Source: Synaphobranchus kaupii
Taxonomy: Eukaryota > Chordata > Actinopteri > Anguilliformes > Synaphobranchidae
Direction: 5' to 3'
DNA: 64,000 bases
Assembly: GCA_029718625.1 (NCBI GenBank)
Contig: CM056391.1
Coordinates: 23,474,305-23,538,304 of the forward strand
The first letter of the stretch is position 1, and each line of letters opens with the position of its first letter. Positions 24,775-38,031 of the stretch are shown in pieces. Made by a program: the position numbers and the translations under genes. Below the pieces are notes generated by a model. That model did no database searches. It saw nothing but the letters and a program-made list of their open reading frames with translations, and had not been told where the DNA came from.

Positions 24775-26303
24775 CACTACTCACAAAAAGTTAGGGATAT
24801 TTGGCTTTCGGGTGAAATTTATGGAAAATGTAAGTTCACGCTACAGTGATATTATACGTATCATGAAAGTAGGGCATTCAAGTAGAAGCATGCAATGGTG
24901 ATTTCCTCATCTCAAACAATTTATTGAAACAAAAGCCAACAACAGTGGTGGGTATACCACAACAAAAATGTCAATGTCTCAATAACTTGTCATGTGCCCT
25001 TGAGCATCAATTACAGCTTGACAACGACGTCTCATGCTGTTCACAAGTCGACTTATTGTCTGCTGAGGCATCATCCCACTCTTCTTGAAGGGCGGCCCTC
25101 AGGTCATTGAGGTTCTGGGGTACAGAGTTACGAGCCTCTACACGGTGAGTCAGCTGATCCCATAGGTTTTCTATGGGATTCAGGTCTGGAGAAAGTGCAG
25201 GCCACTCCATTTGAGGTACCCCAGTCTCCAGCAGCCTTTCCCTAATGATGCAACCTCGATGAGCTGGAGCATTGTCGTCCATGAAGATGAAATTAGGCCT
25301 GTGTTGTTCATGCAGCGGCACAATGACTGGATTAATGATGTTATTCAGGTAGTATGGGCTTGTCACTGTACCATTCACAAAGTGTAGGGCAGTTCTGTAT
25401 TGACTAGACACACCTGCCCACACTGTAACACCGCCACCACCAAAGGGTCGTCTGGTGACAACAGTGGCTGATGCATAGTGCTCTCCTTGACGTCTCCAAC
25501 ATCGTTGGCGGCCATCATTTCTGCTCAACGTGAATCGACTTTCATCAGAGAACAGCACTGAGGCCCACTGGTCCCTCGTCCAGCGTAAATGCTCCCTGGC
25601 CCATGCAAGACGATGACGCCTGTGCCTGGTGGTGTGGTCAGGTACCCTTGCAGGTCGTCTAGCACGCAGACCACGCTGATGTAAACGGTTTCGAATGGTC
25701 TGACGTGACACTTGGGTGCCTCTCACCTCCCTTAAATGTGCCTGGAGTTGAGTGGCATTCATCATCCGGTTCCACAGGGTACTGTTCACAATGAAGCGGT
25801 CATCAGTGTGGGATGTGGCCAAAGGATGTCCACTTCTATGCCTTTCTGTGACTCTTCCAGTCTCTCTGTATCTCTGTTGCAACCTGCTGATGACACTCTG
25901 TGACACTCTAAGCTCAGTGGCCACTTCCCTCTGAGAACATCCTGTTTGAAGCCTCGCAATGGCGAGGTACTGTTGATCAATTGTTAGGTGTCGTCTTGGT
26001 CTCATGATGTCAAAATGTGAACAGCATGATGAAGAGGACTGTTTAAATACCAATTCTAATTGAACCAGGAAATTTATTGGTCGATTCATGGATCAAACAC
26101 CTGTTGTGAATTTTGCCGTTCAGCTCCTTGTTAGAGAACAGCAAGTTGTGCAAAAAGTACTGAAACATTGAATAGTTGGACATGTGCATTCAAAAGTTTA
26201 GAGAAGGTCAAATTAATTTCACCTGTAAAGGTTATAGTGCATTTTAGGTTCATCCTGAAATTTCACCCGAAAGCCGAATATCCCTAACTTTTTGTGAGTA
26301 GTG
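24775..26303 (-). mobile_element. Nearly intact Tc1-like transposon (family A), TA target duplication
   Basis: The element is 1529 bp. The termini CACTACTCACAAAAAGTTAG (left) and its complement at the right form inverted repeats of about 46 bp with one mismatch. TA flanks both sides (24773-24774 and 26304-26305). It carries one long transposase frame on the minus strand, listed separately, and sits in the long trpm1 5' intron in the gene's orientation. The near-perfect termini suggest a fairly recent insertion. Confidence 0.97.
25007..26005 (-). pseudogene. Tc1-like DD34E transposase with C-terminal frameshift
   Basis: The transposase cuts and pastes its own element by a DDE mechanism. The start at 26005 ([19 protein letters not shown]) is preferred over the upstream in-frame ATG at 26089 because family members begin near the helix-turn-helix ([20 protein letters not shown]). 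Catalytic residues lie in [18 protein letters not shown] and [10 protein letters not shown], with 34 residues between the second Asp and the Glu. After EEWDD the frame departs from the family: the usual ending ([11 protein letters not shown]..., [12 protein letters not shown]) is still present in another frame and stops at about 24979. A one-base change near 25069-25077 (CATCATCCC) explains it. The DNA-binding and catalytic parts are intact. Confidence 0.92.
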
Positions 26304-26305
26304 TA

Positions 26306-27536
26306 TCAGTCCTGACAGTTAGAATATGTGCCAAAGTGTACACATCTATATGAAGCCTCCAAAGCTTTTTATTTCCTTTATCACTTGGTTGTTAAGTATA
26401 CATTTATATTCCATTAATCACATGAAAGCAGATGATAGTAAGAACAAAAGGCATTAAGCAAGCTCAGCTGCAGTAGTCCTTGCTAGGCCATTACGAGAGA
26501 TTAAATGACGATATCCAAGTTGCTTTGCTGCCATTATAGGCTGATCTCAGGTCAGATGTCAGACCTGTTAGCGTGTAGACCTTTTTCATAACCTAACCGA
26601 ACGCTGTGGGGTTCCTTGAAGGCAGTGTGTACAGTGTGATATTTTAGTGCAGCTTTATTTCTGGCCAGTTGGTCCAATTAGTGTAAATTTGGTATAGAAA
26701 ATATGCATGTTGAACATATTCACCTATACCGTCTTTATTTATGATAAACACACCAATCACACAACATATTCAGAGAGCAGGCTGTGGCTATCTCAAGAAA
26801 GATGTCTTATGAATGATGGATGATTTAAAGATCATGTCAATATTTGCACATATATTTACATCATTTTTCAGTTGATGTCAGTATGGAGTGCAGATCTTCC
26901 CCCGCTCTCTAAGAAGCCATTACACATCCTGTGATCAAAAGCAGGCATGTCTCCATTCTGCCACCAGGGTAATGGGCCTGGCCACAGTTCTTAAACAGTT
27001 CTGTGGGTGTGGTTTAGGAAGCTTATATTAGCTTATTTCTTAAAAGGGATGGCAAATTAGTAAGAATCTTAAACCTGTAGCAAAGTCCATACATTGTGAG
27101 AGGGAACAGCAAACAGAGCATGCTTACTGCATTACTGCTGAGTTTAGATTCATATTATCATTTAACAAGGTTTTGAAATTGTAATTATTGTAATCTGGTT
27201 GTTTTTTAAAGTGATTATACAGAATAATCCAAATAGTTGCACAACTGACCCTCTGTATTTATGAGGTTTTTTTGTATCAAAGGGTTCTGGGACTGAATCC
27301 AATTTTGTAGAAAACAATTGGTTTAAATTTGATCTCATCACAGTTTTGTTTGTCCTTAGTTCAACCACAAATTAATGAATACATTCAACAAACGCTTTCC
27401 AAAACAGGATTAATGCAGAATAAGATAAAATATTGGTGCAGTGCCACTTTGGACTTTTTATTTGTGCTGATAGTTTTTTCACTTGATTTATCAGTTAGTT
27501 GTTTATTTGTTTAAAGGCAGGAAGGTGAAACACATA
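26306..27536. other. Intronic sequence, nothing recognised
   Basis: No element, exon or RNA gene was recognised. Confidence 0.55.
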
Positions 27537-27537
27537 C

Positions 27538-27980
27538 AGTGCCCTCCACTATTATTGGCACCCCTGGTAAAGATGAGTGAGTTTGTGAATTAGCTTAATC
27601 TCACACTGAAAAAAATTGAAAAATCCACCCTTCAATTGAAGTAAATTTATTATGAGAAAAGAAAATCCCTCATCAAGACATAATTATTTTTAACAAAACC
27701 ATGTGTGCCACAATTATTGGCACCCCTGCATTTATATATAGAATAAAGTAATCATTTTAATATTTGGTCGCATATCCTTTGCAAGCCATGACTTTCTGAT
27801 GTCTGTGACCCAACAACATCAAAAGACTCTTGATATCTTATTTTCTGGTGCTCTTACAAGCGATACTATAACGTCTCTGCATTTGAATGGATCTCTATGG
27901 GAATTGGGGGGTGGGACTAGATTTAGCTGTAAATTACCCTGGAACAGTATGGAACACATGGTTGGCTAAATGGCTCTAAG
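27538..27980 (+). mobile_element. Composite of Tc1/mariner MITE fragments
   Basis: It opens with the Tc1-type terminus CAGTGCCCTCCACTATTATT then GGCACCCCTGG, which recurs near 27717. From about 27740 to 27980 it matches the left arm and centre of the palindromic element at 32219-33132 (TATTTGGTCGCATATCC, AAAAGACTCTTGATATC, TTGGGGGGTGGGACTAGATT). It breaks off after GGCTAAATGGCTCTAAG, where LINE sequence begins. Confidence 0.8.
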
Positions 27981-29470
27981 TCAGGAAGCCTATATCTAAG
28001 CTTCCTGTCCTTGGAAAGGTTCTTGAAACACTTGACAATTCCCAACTTAGAAATTATTTATCTAGCAATAATATACTAAGCGAGGCTCAGTCTGGTTTCA
28101 GGACTGGACATAGTACCATATCTGCTGCAATTTCAGTGACAAATGATATTTTAAATGCCCTTGATAAAAAACAGCACTGTGTTGCCCTGTTTATTGATTT
28201 TTCTAAGGCATTTGTCTCAGTGGACCATGAGTTGCTCTTATCTAGACTTTTCAACATCGGTCTAAACCATAGGAGTGTTGGCTGGTTCAGGGACTACCTG
28301 ACTGATAGAATGCAGTGCGTCAAGGTAGAGGGTCAGCAATCAAGTTTTCTTAGAATCAATGAAGGTGTACCTCAAGGTTCCATTTTAGCTCCGGTTCTGT
28401 TTTTATCTTTATAAATGACATAGGAAAGTCCTTGAAATCAGCTAAATTCCATCTCTACGCAGATGATACTGTCATTTACACAGTAGCCCCCTCCCCAGTA
28501 CAGGCTTTGGAAGCTCTTCAGTCTGCTTTTCAGTCTCTCCAGGCCAGTCTGCATGATTTAAGTTTACTTTTAAATGATAAAAAAATGAAATATATGATTT
28601 TTACGAAGGCACGCTCCCAGATTACTGACCCCAGCATTATTACATCCGATGGAACACCAATTGAAAGAGTCTGTTCTTATAAATACCTGGGCATATGGCT
28701 TGATGACAAGCTAACCTTTAAAATACATGTGGACTCAATCTGTAAAAAGCTAAAGGTGAAGTTAGAGTTTTTTTTCGTAATAAAAGTGGTTTTTCTTTTG
28801 CAGCAAAAAAGAAACTTGTGGATGCCACCTTTTTATAAGTTATTGATTATGGTGATATATTGTATATGCATGCAGCATCTTCTGTATTACACAAGCTGGA
28901 TTCAGTCTATCATGCAGCATTGCGCTTTATTACAAATGCCATATCACTCACTCACCATTGTGTTTTATATCAACTTGCAGGCTGGACTTCCCTGTCCCTT
29001 TGTAGACAAAAACACTGGTACATTTTTATATACAAGGCCATACTAGGCAAACTTACTCTCTACCTATGTAGGTTTTTAAAAGTTAATCTGTGCACCTATC
29101 AATTGCGTTCCACCCAATGGTTACTTTTTAAAGTCCCTAGGGCAGGCACAGAACTAGGAAAAACGGTATTTTCTTATTTTGCACCATGGTCATGGAACAA
29201 TTTGCAAAATCTCCTGAAATTGGAAACTTTAATCTCATTAGATTTTAAAACTCTTTTACTAAACAATGTTCTTGAAAAATGCAACCGTTTCAATTAGGCA
29301 TGTTTCTGGTTATTGTATACTGTGTTTGTATTGTATATATGTGTCATTCTGATGTTAAGTTGCTGTATGCACTGTAAAGCCGCTGTCTTGGCCAGGTCTC
29401 CCTTGAAAAAGAGATTTTATATCTCAAGGGGCTTCCTGGTTAAATAAAGGTTAAATAAAATAAAAAATAA
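27981..29470 (+). mobile_element. 5'-truncated non-LTR retrotransposon with decayed reverse transcriptase
   Basis: A reverse transcriptase is visible in pieces: RNYLSSNNILSEAQSGFRTG, then ALFIDFSKAFVSVDHELLL, WFRDYLTDRMQCVKVEGQQ, EGVPQGSILAPVLF, a frameshift near 28395, then FHLYADDTVIYTVAPSP and YKYLGIWLDDKLTF, with further frame changes to about 29297. The catalytic YADD box is present. Typically TTVDH/DTVDH reads FVSVDH here. The 3' end has CTTGGCCAGGTCTCCCTTGA, CCTGGTTAAATAAAGG and an A-rich tail. The clade was not settled, and no endonuclease domain remains. The copy interrupts a MITE fragment. Confidence 0.9.
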
Positions 29471-30640
29471 AAAACAATATCAAAATGATTAAATCTCAAA
29501 CACTAAGCAGCTGGAAATATGGTGTGATAATTTAATAGCAAGCATTCTATTATTTTCACTAAATTTATTACAATTTATCTGCTGTCACAATGGTAAGAGA
29601 TGCTTCATGCCAGGATGCAACGGCTCCCCAGCAACCTACACCTGGCTCCTATGGAAATGAAGCCAAGCTTTCAAATTCATCCACCCATCCTGTACACACT
29701 TGTCACCTGTCTGTAGTTGAACACTTCACCAGCTTTACCAAGGTGCACTAGAAAGTGACGGCATGCCAGGGTCACCTTACCTTCTGCGAGCCAGAAGTGG
29801 TGCGCTTGATAGAGCTGCGTTTAAAAGAGCCGCTCTGCCTCTTCCCACCGAAGCCCCTGTTCTCCATGTGTGACCCCAGAAATGCGTCAGGAATCTGCAC
29901 GCCTCATCGGCTCGGCCTGTGCTCCTCTGCCCTGAAGCCAGCGTTCACCAACAAAACATGAAAAATACTGACGTGCCACAAGGACAAAAAGATTTAATAA
30001 AATAGGGTATAAAGGAAAAGGTACCCCACCCTCAGGAAAAAAAAATGAAGAGAACTCTTAGGGAGCTCTTCCCCTATCTCATCCTTACCTCCATGACACA
30101 CTCGTGACTAACGAGATAGCAGAGATCTCTGCTCTATAGCGCGGCTGACACATAGACCCCCTTTACTCTCTCCAGCCTTCTATAATCAGGCTTAATGCAC
30201 TTGGCCCTGGGGAGTTGTGGTTTTTAATGGATAGAGATTTAATAAATGGTGATTGAAGGTAAATCTACTTTGGTATGGCCATAGTCCTCCCAAAAAAAAG
30301 GCTTTAAACCTGGCGAGTGAACGTCAGACGGAAATGGCTATTGTCAGCTGTCAAGAGAGGAGGGGCACATGCAAGAGCAATATGAGGGAAACACTTTACA
30401 TTAACTAAAAAATTAATCTGAGGATAAACCGACCTTCATGGACCCCAATGCTGGCGGCACCACTGGAAACGGCTGAATCTAGCCTCCGATCGAGGGGTCA
30501 TTTCGGAGAGTGACAGAAGGACATCTCGAAGCAGATATTTAGGAAGCCCCTAGCCTGTTTTTGTCTGATATCAATCAAGGCCAGCCCTGTTTTGTAAACC
30601 CAAGTCTGCATCTGTGCTTGCTTTGAATTCACCAACCATC
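29471..30640. other. Intronic sequence, nothing recognised
   Basis: Mixed composition, with no exon in frame with trpm1 and no element recognised. Confidence 0.55.
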
Positions 30641-30779
30641 TAGTTCCCATTTACACCTTGAAAACTAAAGGTCCTCACATCAAGCCCAGGTTGCATACTG
30701 GTCACACGTTTTTCAAGATGGACTCCAACACATCCATCAATCCTCTCCACAGACAACCCACAACCAACTCTCTCCTTTT

Positions 30780-31058
30780 CTCTCTCAAAAAGACCTCCGA
30801 GATCCTCAGCGGTCTGGCTTCAGGCATGAGCACTCAGCCGAGGCAGCCCTCCTTGAGGTCAGCAAAGAGCCCTACCATGCAAAGGCAGGTTCTCTCCCCT
30901 CCATTCTTATCCTTGACCTTTCTACAGCTTTTGACACAGTTGACCACAACCCCCGACTGTCTTCCCTAACGACCATGGGGATTTTCAGCATAGCGCTCAT
31001 CTGGTTTTCTACCTCCACAGTTGCTCCTACCAGGTTGCATGGGTGGTGCAGTTTTGAG
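30780..31058 (+). mobile_element. L2-type LINE reverse-transcriptase fragment
   Basis: With frame changes the segment reads PQRSGFRHEHSAEAALLEVS, ILILDLSTAFDTVDHNPRL and ALIWFSTST, matching the QSGFR...STETALL and DLSAAFDTVDHN parts of L2 reverse transcriptases. It is broken by frameshifts and covers only the region before the YADD box. Confidence 0.8.
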
Positions 31059-31061
31059 ATA

Positions 31062-31190
31062 CACTGCCTGGCCAAAAAAAAGGTAGCACACTCTAATATT
31101 TTGTTGGACCGCCTTTAGCTTTGATTACGGTGCGCATTCGTCGTGGCATTGTTTCGACAACCTTATGCAACGTCACAACATTTATTATTA
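31062..31190 (+). mobile_element. Tc1-like terminus, isolated
   Basis: CACTGCCTGGCCAAAAAAAA directly after TA, followed by ATTTTGTTGGACCGCCTTTA, is the typical left end of a common fish Tc1/mariner family. No transposase or second end follows. A short L2-tail remnant (GTGTCTGCTAAGTGATAG) adjoins at about 31190. Confidence 0.8.
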
Positions 31191-31429
31191 GTGTCTGCTA
31201 AGTGATAGTTATGTAATGTAATGATCATTAGAAACAATAGTAAAACATGGTCAGTCCTTGCGATGGGTAGCAAAAGAATGATGAATATCCTTTTTTACAA
31301 TCAGTTGGCTTACCCAGAGTAAAATAGAGGAAAGCCCATACGTCTAGGTATCAGCAGTCAGCCTCAGGTCACAGGGATCACATGAACAATGTGGTGAAAG
31401 ATTTAAAAATTTTATTTCCCCATGTTATC

Positions 31430-32200
31430 TTACAGCATCACCAGCACACCGATGACATAGCCTCCAGAATAGAGAATGGTAGACCTGGATTAGGAGAGGT
31501 CGATGGCTATGTCTGGTAATTTATGAATATTTTCTGGACAAGAGCACCTCCTTGTATGAGATTATGTCCATTACTGATGAACATTCTGAAGTGCACAGAA
31601 ATATTTTATCTGCTCAGATCCAACTAATGCCTCACTTTGCAGCAGGACAATAACCCAAAACATACTACTTAAAGCAATCAAGGACTTTTTCATAGCCAAA
31701 AAGTGTAATGCTCTTGACTGGCCAAGTCAGTCTCCCATCCTGAATCCAACTGAACATGCGTTTCACTTGCTGAAGACCAGACTGAAGGCAAAACACCCCA
31801 GAAACAAACAAGAACTGAAGTTGGCTGCCGTACAGACCTGGCAGAGCATCACCAGATCTGTACGCCATCTGGCGATGTCTATGGGCCGCAGACTTAAGAC
31901 AGTCATTAAATTCAAAGACTTTAACTTTAAAGTCTTTGTACTAAGAATTTAGTATGACCAAGTACTAAATATGATGACTTTATTTTCATATTATGTTAAT
32001 TTGTCCCATTACTTTTGCTCCCCTAAAATGGGGGACCATGTTAAAAAAGGGCTGTAATTCCAACACGGATCACCAGATATGGAGATAAATACCCTCAAAT
32101 TAAAGCTCATAATCTGCACTCTACCCTCAAATTTATTGTTTTATTTCAAATCCAATGTGCTGGAGTACAGTGTCACTGTCCCAATACACTATATATGTAC
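31430..32200 (+). pseudogene. Decayed Tc1-like transposon remnant (family C)
   Basis: Transposase traces include the segment before CCAACTAATGCC, then LDWPSQSPILNPTEHAFHLL and KTRLKAKHPRNKQELKLAAV, the part around the catalytic Glu. Frames are broken and the N-terminus is missing. The 3' part (GGGCTGTAATTCCAACACGG, CCAATGTGCTGGAGTACAG) matches the element at 57332-58836. Confidence 0.85.
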
Positions 32201-32218
32201 ATCTATATACACGATATA

Positions 32219-33132
32219 CAGTGAGCACCATAATTAATTGGACAGTGACACATTTTTTGTTATTTTGGTTCTGTACTCTAGGAATTTGAGTTTGAAAGGA
32301 TAAAATGGCAATGAGATTGAAGTGCAGACTGTCAGCTTTAATTTGAGGGAATTCTATAATTTCTAAACGGTTCATCCATATCGGATGAACCGTTTAGAAA
32401 TTATAGAACCATTTGTACATATTCCCCCCCATTTTCGGGCATCAAAAAATATTGGACAGTTTAACATAATGTAGAATAAAGTAATCATTTTGAATATTTG
32501 GTCGCATGACATGACTTCCTGATGTCTGGGACCCAACAATATCAAAAGACTCTTGATATCTTATTTTCTGGTAGTCCTACAAACGATACTAAAAGTCTCT
32601 GCATTTGAATGGATCTCTATGGGAATTGGGGGGTGGGACTAGATTTAGCTGTAAATTACACTGGAACAGTGTGGAACACATGGTTGGCTAAATGGCTCTA
32701 AGACATCAAGGGTCTGACGTATCAAACAAGCCTTAAACCATCGCTCTGCTGCCAGATATGGTACGCTTGTAAGAGTACCAGCAAATAAGATATCAAAAGT
32801 CTTTTGATATTGTTGGGTCACAGACATCAGGAAGTCATGTCATGCAAAGGATATGCGACCAAATATTCAAAATTATTACTTTATTCTACATTATGTTAAA
32901 CTGTCCAATATTTTTGATGCCCGAAAATGGGGGGGGGGGGGGGGGGGGGGGGTATGTACAAAAAGGTTCCATCATTTCTAAACAGTTAATCCGATATGGA
33001 TGAAAACATCCTCAAATTAAAGCTGACAGTCTGCAATCATTGTCATTATATCCTTTCAAACTCAAAGTGCTAGAGTACAGAACCAAAATAACAAAAAATG
33101 TGTCACTGTCCAATTAATTATGGCGCTCACTG
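32219..33132. mobile_element. Palindromic non-autonomous Tc1/mariner-type element, TA duplication
   Basis: The element is 914 bp, starting CAGTGAGCACCATAATTAAT and ending with its complement, flanked by TA (32217-32218, 33133-33134). Two arms of about 350 bp are inverted copies: GTTATTTTGGTTCTGTACTC, TTGGACAGTTTAACATAATG and AAAGACTCTTGATATC all recur as complements. They enclose an unpaired centre of about 180 bp. One arm has a short C run near 32424, and the matching place in the other arm is a long G run (about 32930-32952). No coding capacity. Confidence 0.93.
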
Positions 33133-33134
33133 TA

Positions 33135-34944
33135 TATATCAATTCCAATACACACAATTGTTATTATTATTATTATTATTATTTCCAGGGTCAATTAAAT
33201 AGTCGGCAGCCCCCTCTAGTGGTTATTACCAGTTATTTTCTTCAAACATACATTGTGTACTGGTGACAAGGACAATTTTTAGTTAGAAAGTGACTTTTTA
33301 GAGATTTTTAAAAATTCCTATCAGAATTTGATATATTAATAATCTGTAAAGCAGTTAAAAGTGAGAAAAAAGACAATTCTTTCTTCTCATGTATTTGCAT
33401 GTATTTTTCTCAAGTCACATTTTTTAACACCCAGCTGCAAATGAATGCCTGCTCCCATTCCATCACAGCAAGCAACACCCTCTTCACTTTTGTCTGAGAG
33501 GAAAGAAATTAACACCCAGGTCTTCCTTGGACACTAGCACACAGGTCCTTCACTAACAATTCACAGCACTAACATAAATGCCAGAAGCACAGTATTAAAT
33601 ATAGACCTAGTAGAAATTAGTGCTTTGGGGCCACCATTTCAACAAAGCCAAGGCTCAGTCCCTCCTGACCTAGAAATAAGAGGATCAAATTCAAGCTAAT
33701 TCCAGCCATACAAAGAACTCCAGTCAGCCATCAAAGTAAGTCTTTTCAGCAACATGGGGCAATGCTCACATGAGCAACCATTGTGAGAAAAATAATAATT
33801 TAGTTAGAAGGGGAAAACTCTTGTGAGAACTACAGGAAGTGGAGAAACTTCTGGAAGTTCAGGCTAAACATGGCCAGAGAAATGTGTCTGGCAGACGGCT
33901 GCGTTAAATATGAATAGAGAGTTTCATATTTACACAGCTTGTGGCTGGGATGGGCCAAAAACAATGATCTTAGCTGAGGTGGGAACCTTAAATTTAGACC
34001 ACTAGTCCTCACTATTACACTATTACAACTGAAACTGATACTGCAAATCTTTGAAATTCAAATAAATAATTCTGGGACGTGTTGAATCAACTGTAGATCA
34101 GTGCTTGGTGAACAAAACCGCAATAAATAAACGCCCAAATGTGAAAATGACAGATAATTAAGTCTATTTTTATCAAATGTTTTTTTTTATTATCTCGTAG
34201 TTAAAATTAATAAGTTAAAACCTTAAAGTATAGTATTTAATGGGATTGTTAACATTTGGATGAGTGTCTATTTGCAAATACTAGCCAGACAGAAAAGTAT
34301 ATCAAACATACTTCCAAATGAACTAGCCTTAATGACGTGTAGTGTTGTGATGCCACTGCGGTCTTGTATTAAATCCCACCTGCACCAATGAACACATTTG
34401 TCTATTATAGGGAGAGTATCATTCAGGCACAACCTTGAAGAGCACTGCTTGATACCGGCTTGTCCGTTATGCAATGAAAAAAACATTCTGCATACTTTCT
34501 GAGTGGTCTTTGACACTGTCTGATCGATTGTACCATCAGAACAATAAAACTATCACTTACATAAATGAAAATATAGTATTTCTTGTAGCCTAGGCCTACT
34601 TATGATTAAGCAAACATTTTTAAGAACACGTAGCCTACAAAATCAACGAAATATCAGCAACTTCCCAACCGTAAAATGTAGACGTTCTGTCATTTGGTGT
34701 GTTTTAACTATAAATTCACTAGATGGCGCACAAAGAGTAAAGTTGCCTATTTTCTGGTTGGCCTTAACCACAGAACAATGTTCTAAATTGTTTGTGGTTG
34801 TCCAACTAAAGGCTTATTTAAAAATTCAAAGTTAAACAAACCTTTCCGCGAAAATACCAGGTGGCACTGCTCAAGATGTGGAGAAATTAAAAGGCAACCA
34901 GAACACATCAAGTTAGCTGACGTTTAATTTTGCATGTTGCCTAC
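33135..34944. other. Intronic sequence upstream of the last elements
   Basis: It holds a short ATT run at about 33161-33182. No other element or exon was recognised. Confidence 0.55.
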
Positions 34945-35059
34945 CTGTTGACATCCGGTTGAACAGACCCTCGAATGCCGAGAAGTAAATCTAGAGTCGT
35001 CAGCTTTGAAATCCAGGACTTCGACATTTAAGTCGATGTTCGTGACAGCTGTGGCAACA
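34945..35059 (-). CDS. Candidate upstream trpm1 exon
   Basis: The stretch lies between an acceptor-like ATTGTGTTACAG and a consensus donor CAACAG|GTAGGC. It is open in the frame that ends in phase 0, exactly what the AQKAWIERTF exon needs, and reads VATAVTNIDLNVEVLDFKAD then DSRFTSRHSRVCSTGCQQ. There is no in-frame ATG and stops lie just upstream, so it would be an internal exon needing a further start exon. It could instead be a chance open stretch or 5'UTR. Two ATGs inside it are in other frames and do not join in frame. Confidence 0.45.
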
Positions 35060-36074
35060 CTGTAACACAATTAATCAAAATGTGTGCTTCAACGTATTTT
35101 CAAATGTTAGCCTTGCGTTGGTTAAAGAAAATACAGGCCGCCGACGAGTGTTCGAAAAAGACTCGCTACCTCTTGAATTAAAGAAACTCACACATCGATT
35201 CATCCTCTCATGCTAAATCTAATCTTTGGACAGTGGTCTGATGGTACTGAACTGCAGTGTCATTGTAAGAACTGTATGTTCAGTGATGCATCTTTTAAGT
35301 ACAAAGTACAAAATAAAAACAGTCTGTTATTAACTATAAGTAGAGACTGTAACAATACATGTAGCCCACTATAAATCTTTATCCACGGAAAGTTATATTT
35401 ATAATTTCTGTGCATCAACACAGCTGTATATTTACCAAACCAATTCCAGTTTACTACATTGATCCAGCATACAAAGGAATTGCCCCACCCTGGATTTACA
35501 CACAAGGGCTGCTGTCAGGGCATTAGGTGGTTTGTGGTCAAATTAATATACTCTTCGGTAACTCCAAAGCAGTAGCAGTATTATGTTTCCAGAGGCTGTA
35601 CATATGTGCAGATTATTTTTAATCTTTTTATTAACAATTAACATAACTAGCCTATTACTTTTTTATATCATGTAATTTATTTCACAAGTGTAATGGTCTA
35701 GGTTGCATGTGCCATAGGAAATAATTCCAACCAGAAGACACACAGTAATTTAAAAAAAATTATAATAATCAGTTATATACACAAGTACAGCCTCTGGAGA
35801 CACAACGTCACTGTCACTCTTGGAGTTCTGTGAAGTGTATTTTATTGTTTTAGATCAATAACTGATGTTTTCCCCTGTACCAGCCATTATAAAGCCAGCA
35901 GGTCATCAGAAACCTCTGTAAATATCTCAATTATTCTTCATTGTGCACAAAAACTTTCTGGTCCACTTGAAAACATGCACTGCAACTGAAATAATATTTA
36001 AAATAAAACTCCAGAAGGTGAACTGTCCCTTCATATTCATTTAATGAATTTCCTGTGTAATTTACTATTGAATA
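35060..36074. other. Sequence upstream of candidate exon, nothing recognised
   Basis: No exon, promoter motif or element could be supported. Confidence 0.5.
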
Positions 36075-36371
36075 TTGCCGTGTAATTTACAACTTAATCT
36101 AGTCCCACCCCCCAGTTCCCATAGAGATCCATTCAAATGCAGAGAGCTTATAGTATCGCTTGTAAGAGTACCTGAAAATAAGATTTCAAGAGTATTTTGA
36201 TGTTGTTGGGTCACAGACATCAGGAAGTCTAGTCGTGGCATGCAAAAGATATGCAACCAAATATTAAATATCATGACTTTATTTAAGTTTATGTTAATTT
36301 GTCCAATTACTTTTGGTGCCCCAAAATGGGGGGACTATGTGTAAATATGGCACACTTCTGGAGTGCACTGT
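36075..36371 (-). mobile_element. Fragment of the 32.2-kb palindromic element family
   Basis: On the minus strand it carries CCCATTTTGGGGCACC, AAAGTCATGATATTTAATAT, TATTTGGTTGCATATC, TTGGGGGGTGGGACTAGATT and the following block, in the order seen in the left arm of 32219-33132. It ends at GCACTGTATA just before the Tc1 element at 36391. Confidence 0.8.
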
Positions 36372-36390
36372 ATATACGTATGTATATATA

Positions 36391-38029
<1,639 letters not shown>

Positions 38030-38031
38030 TA

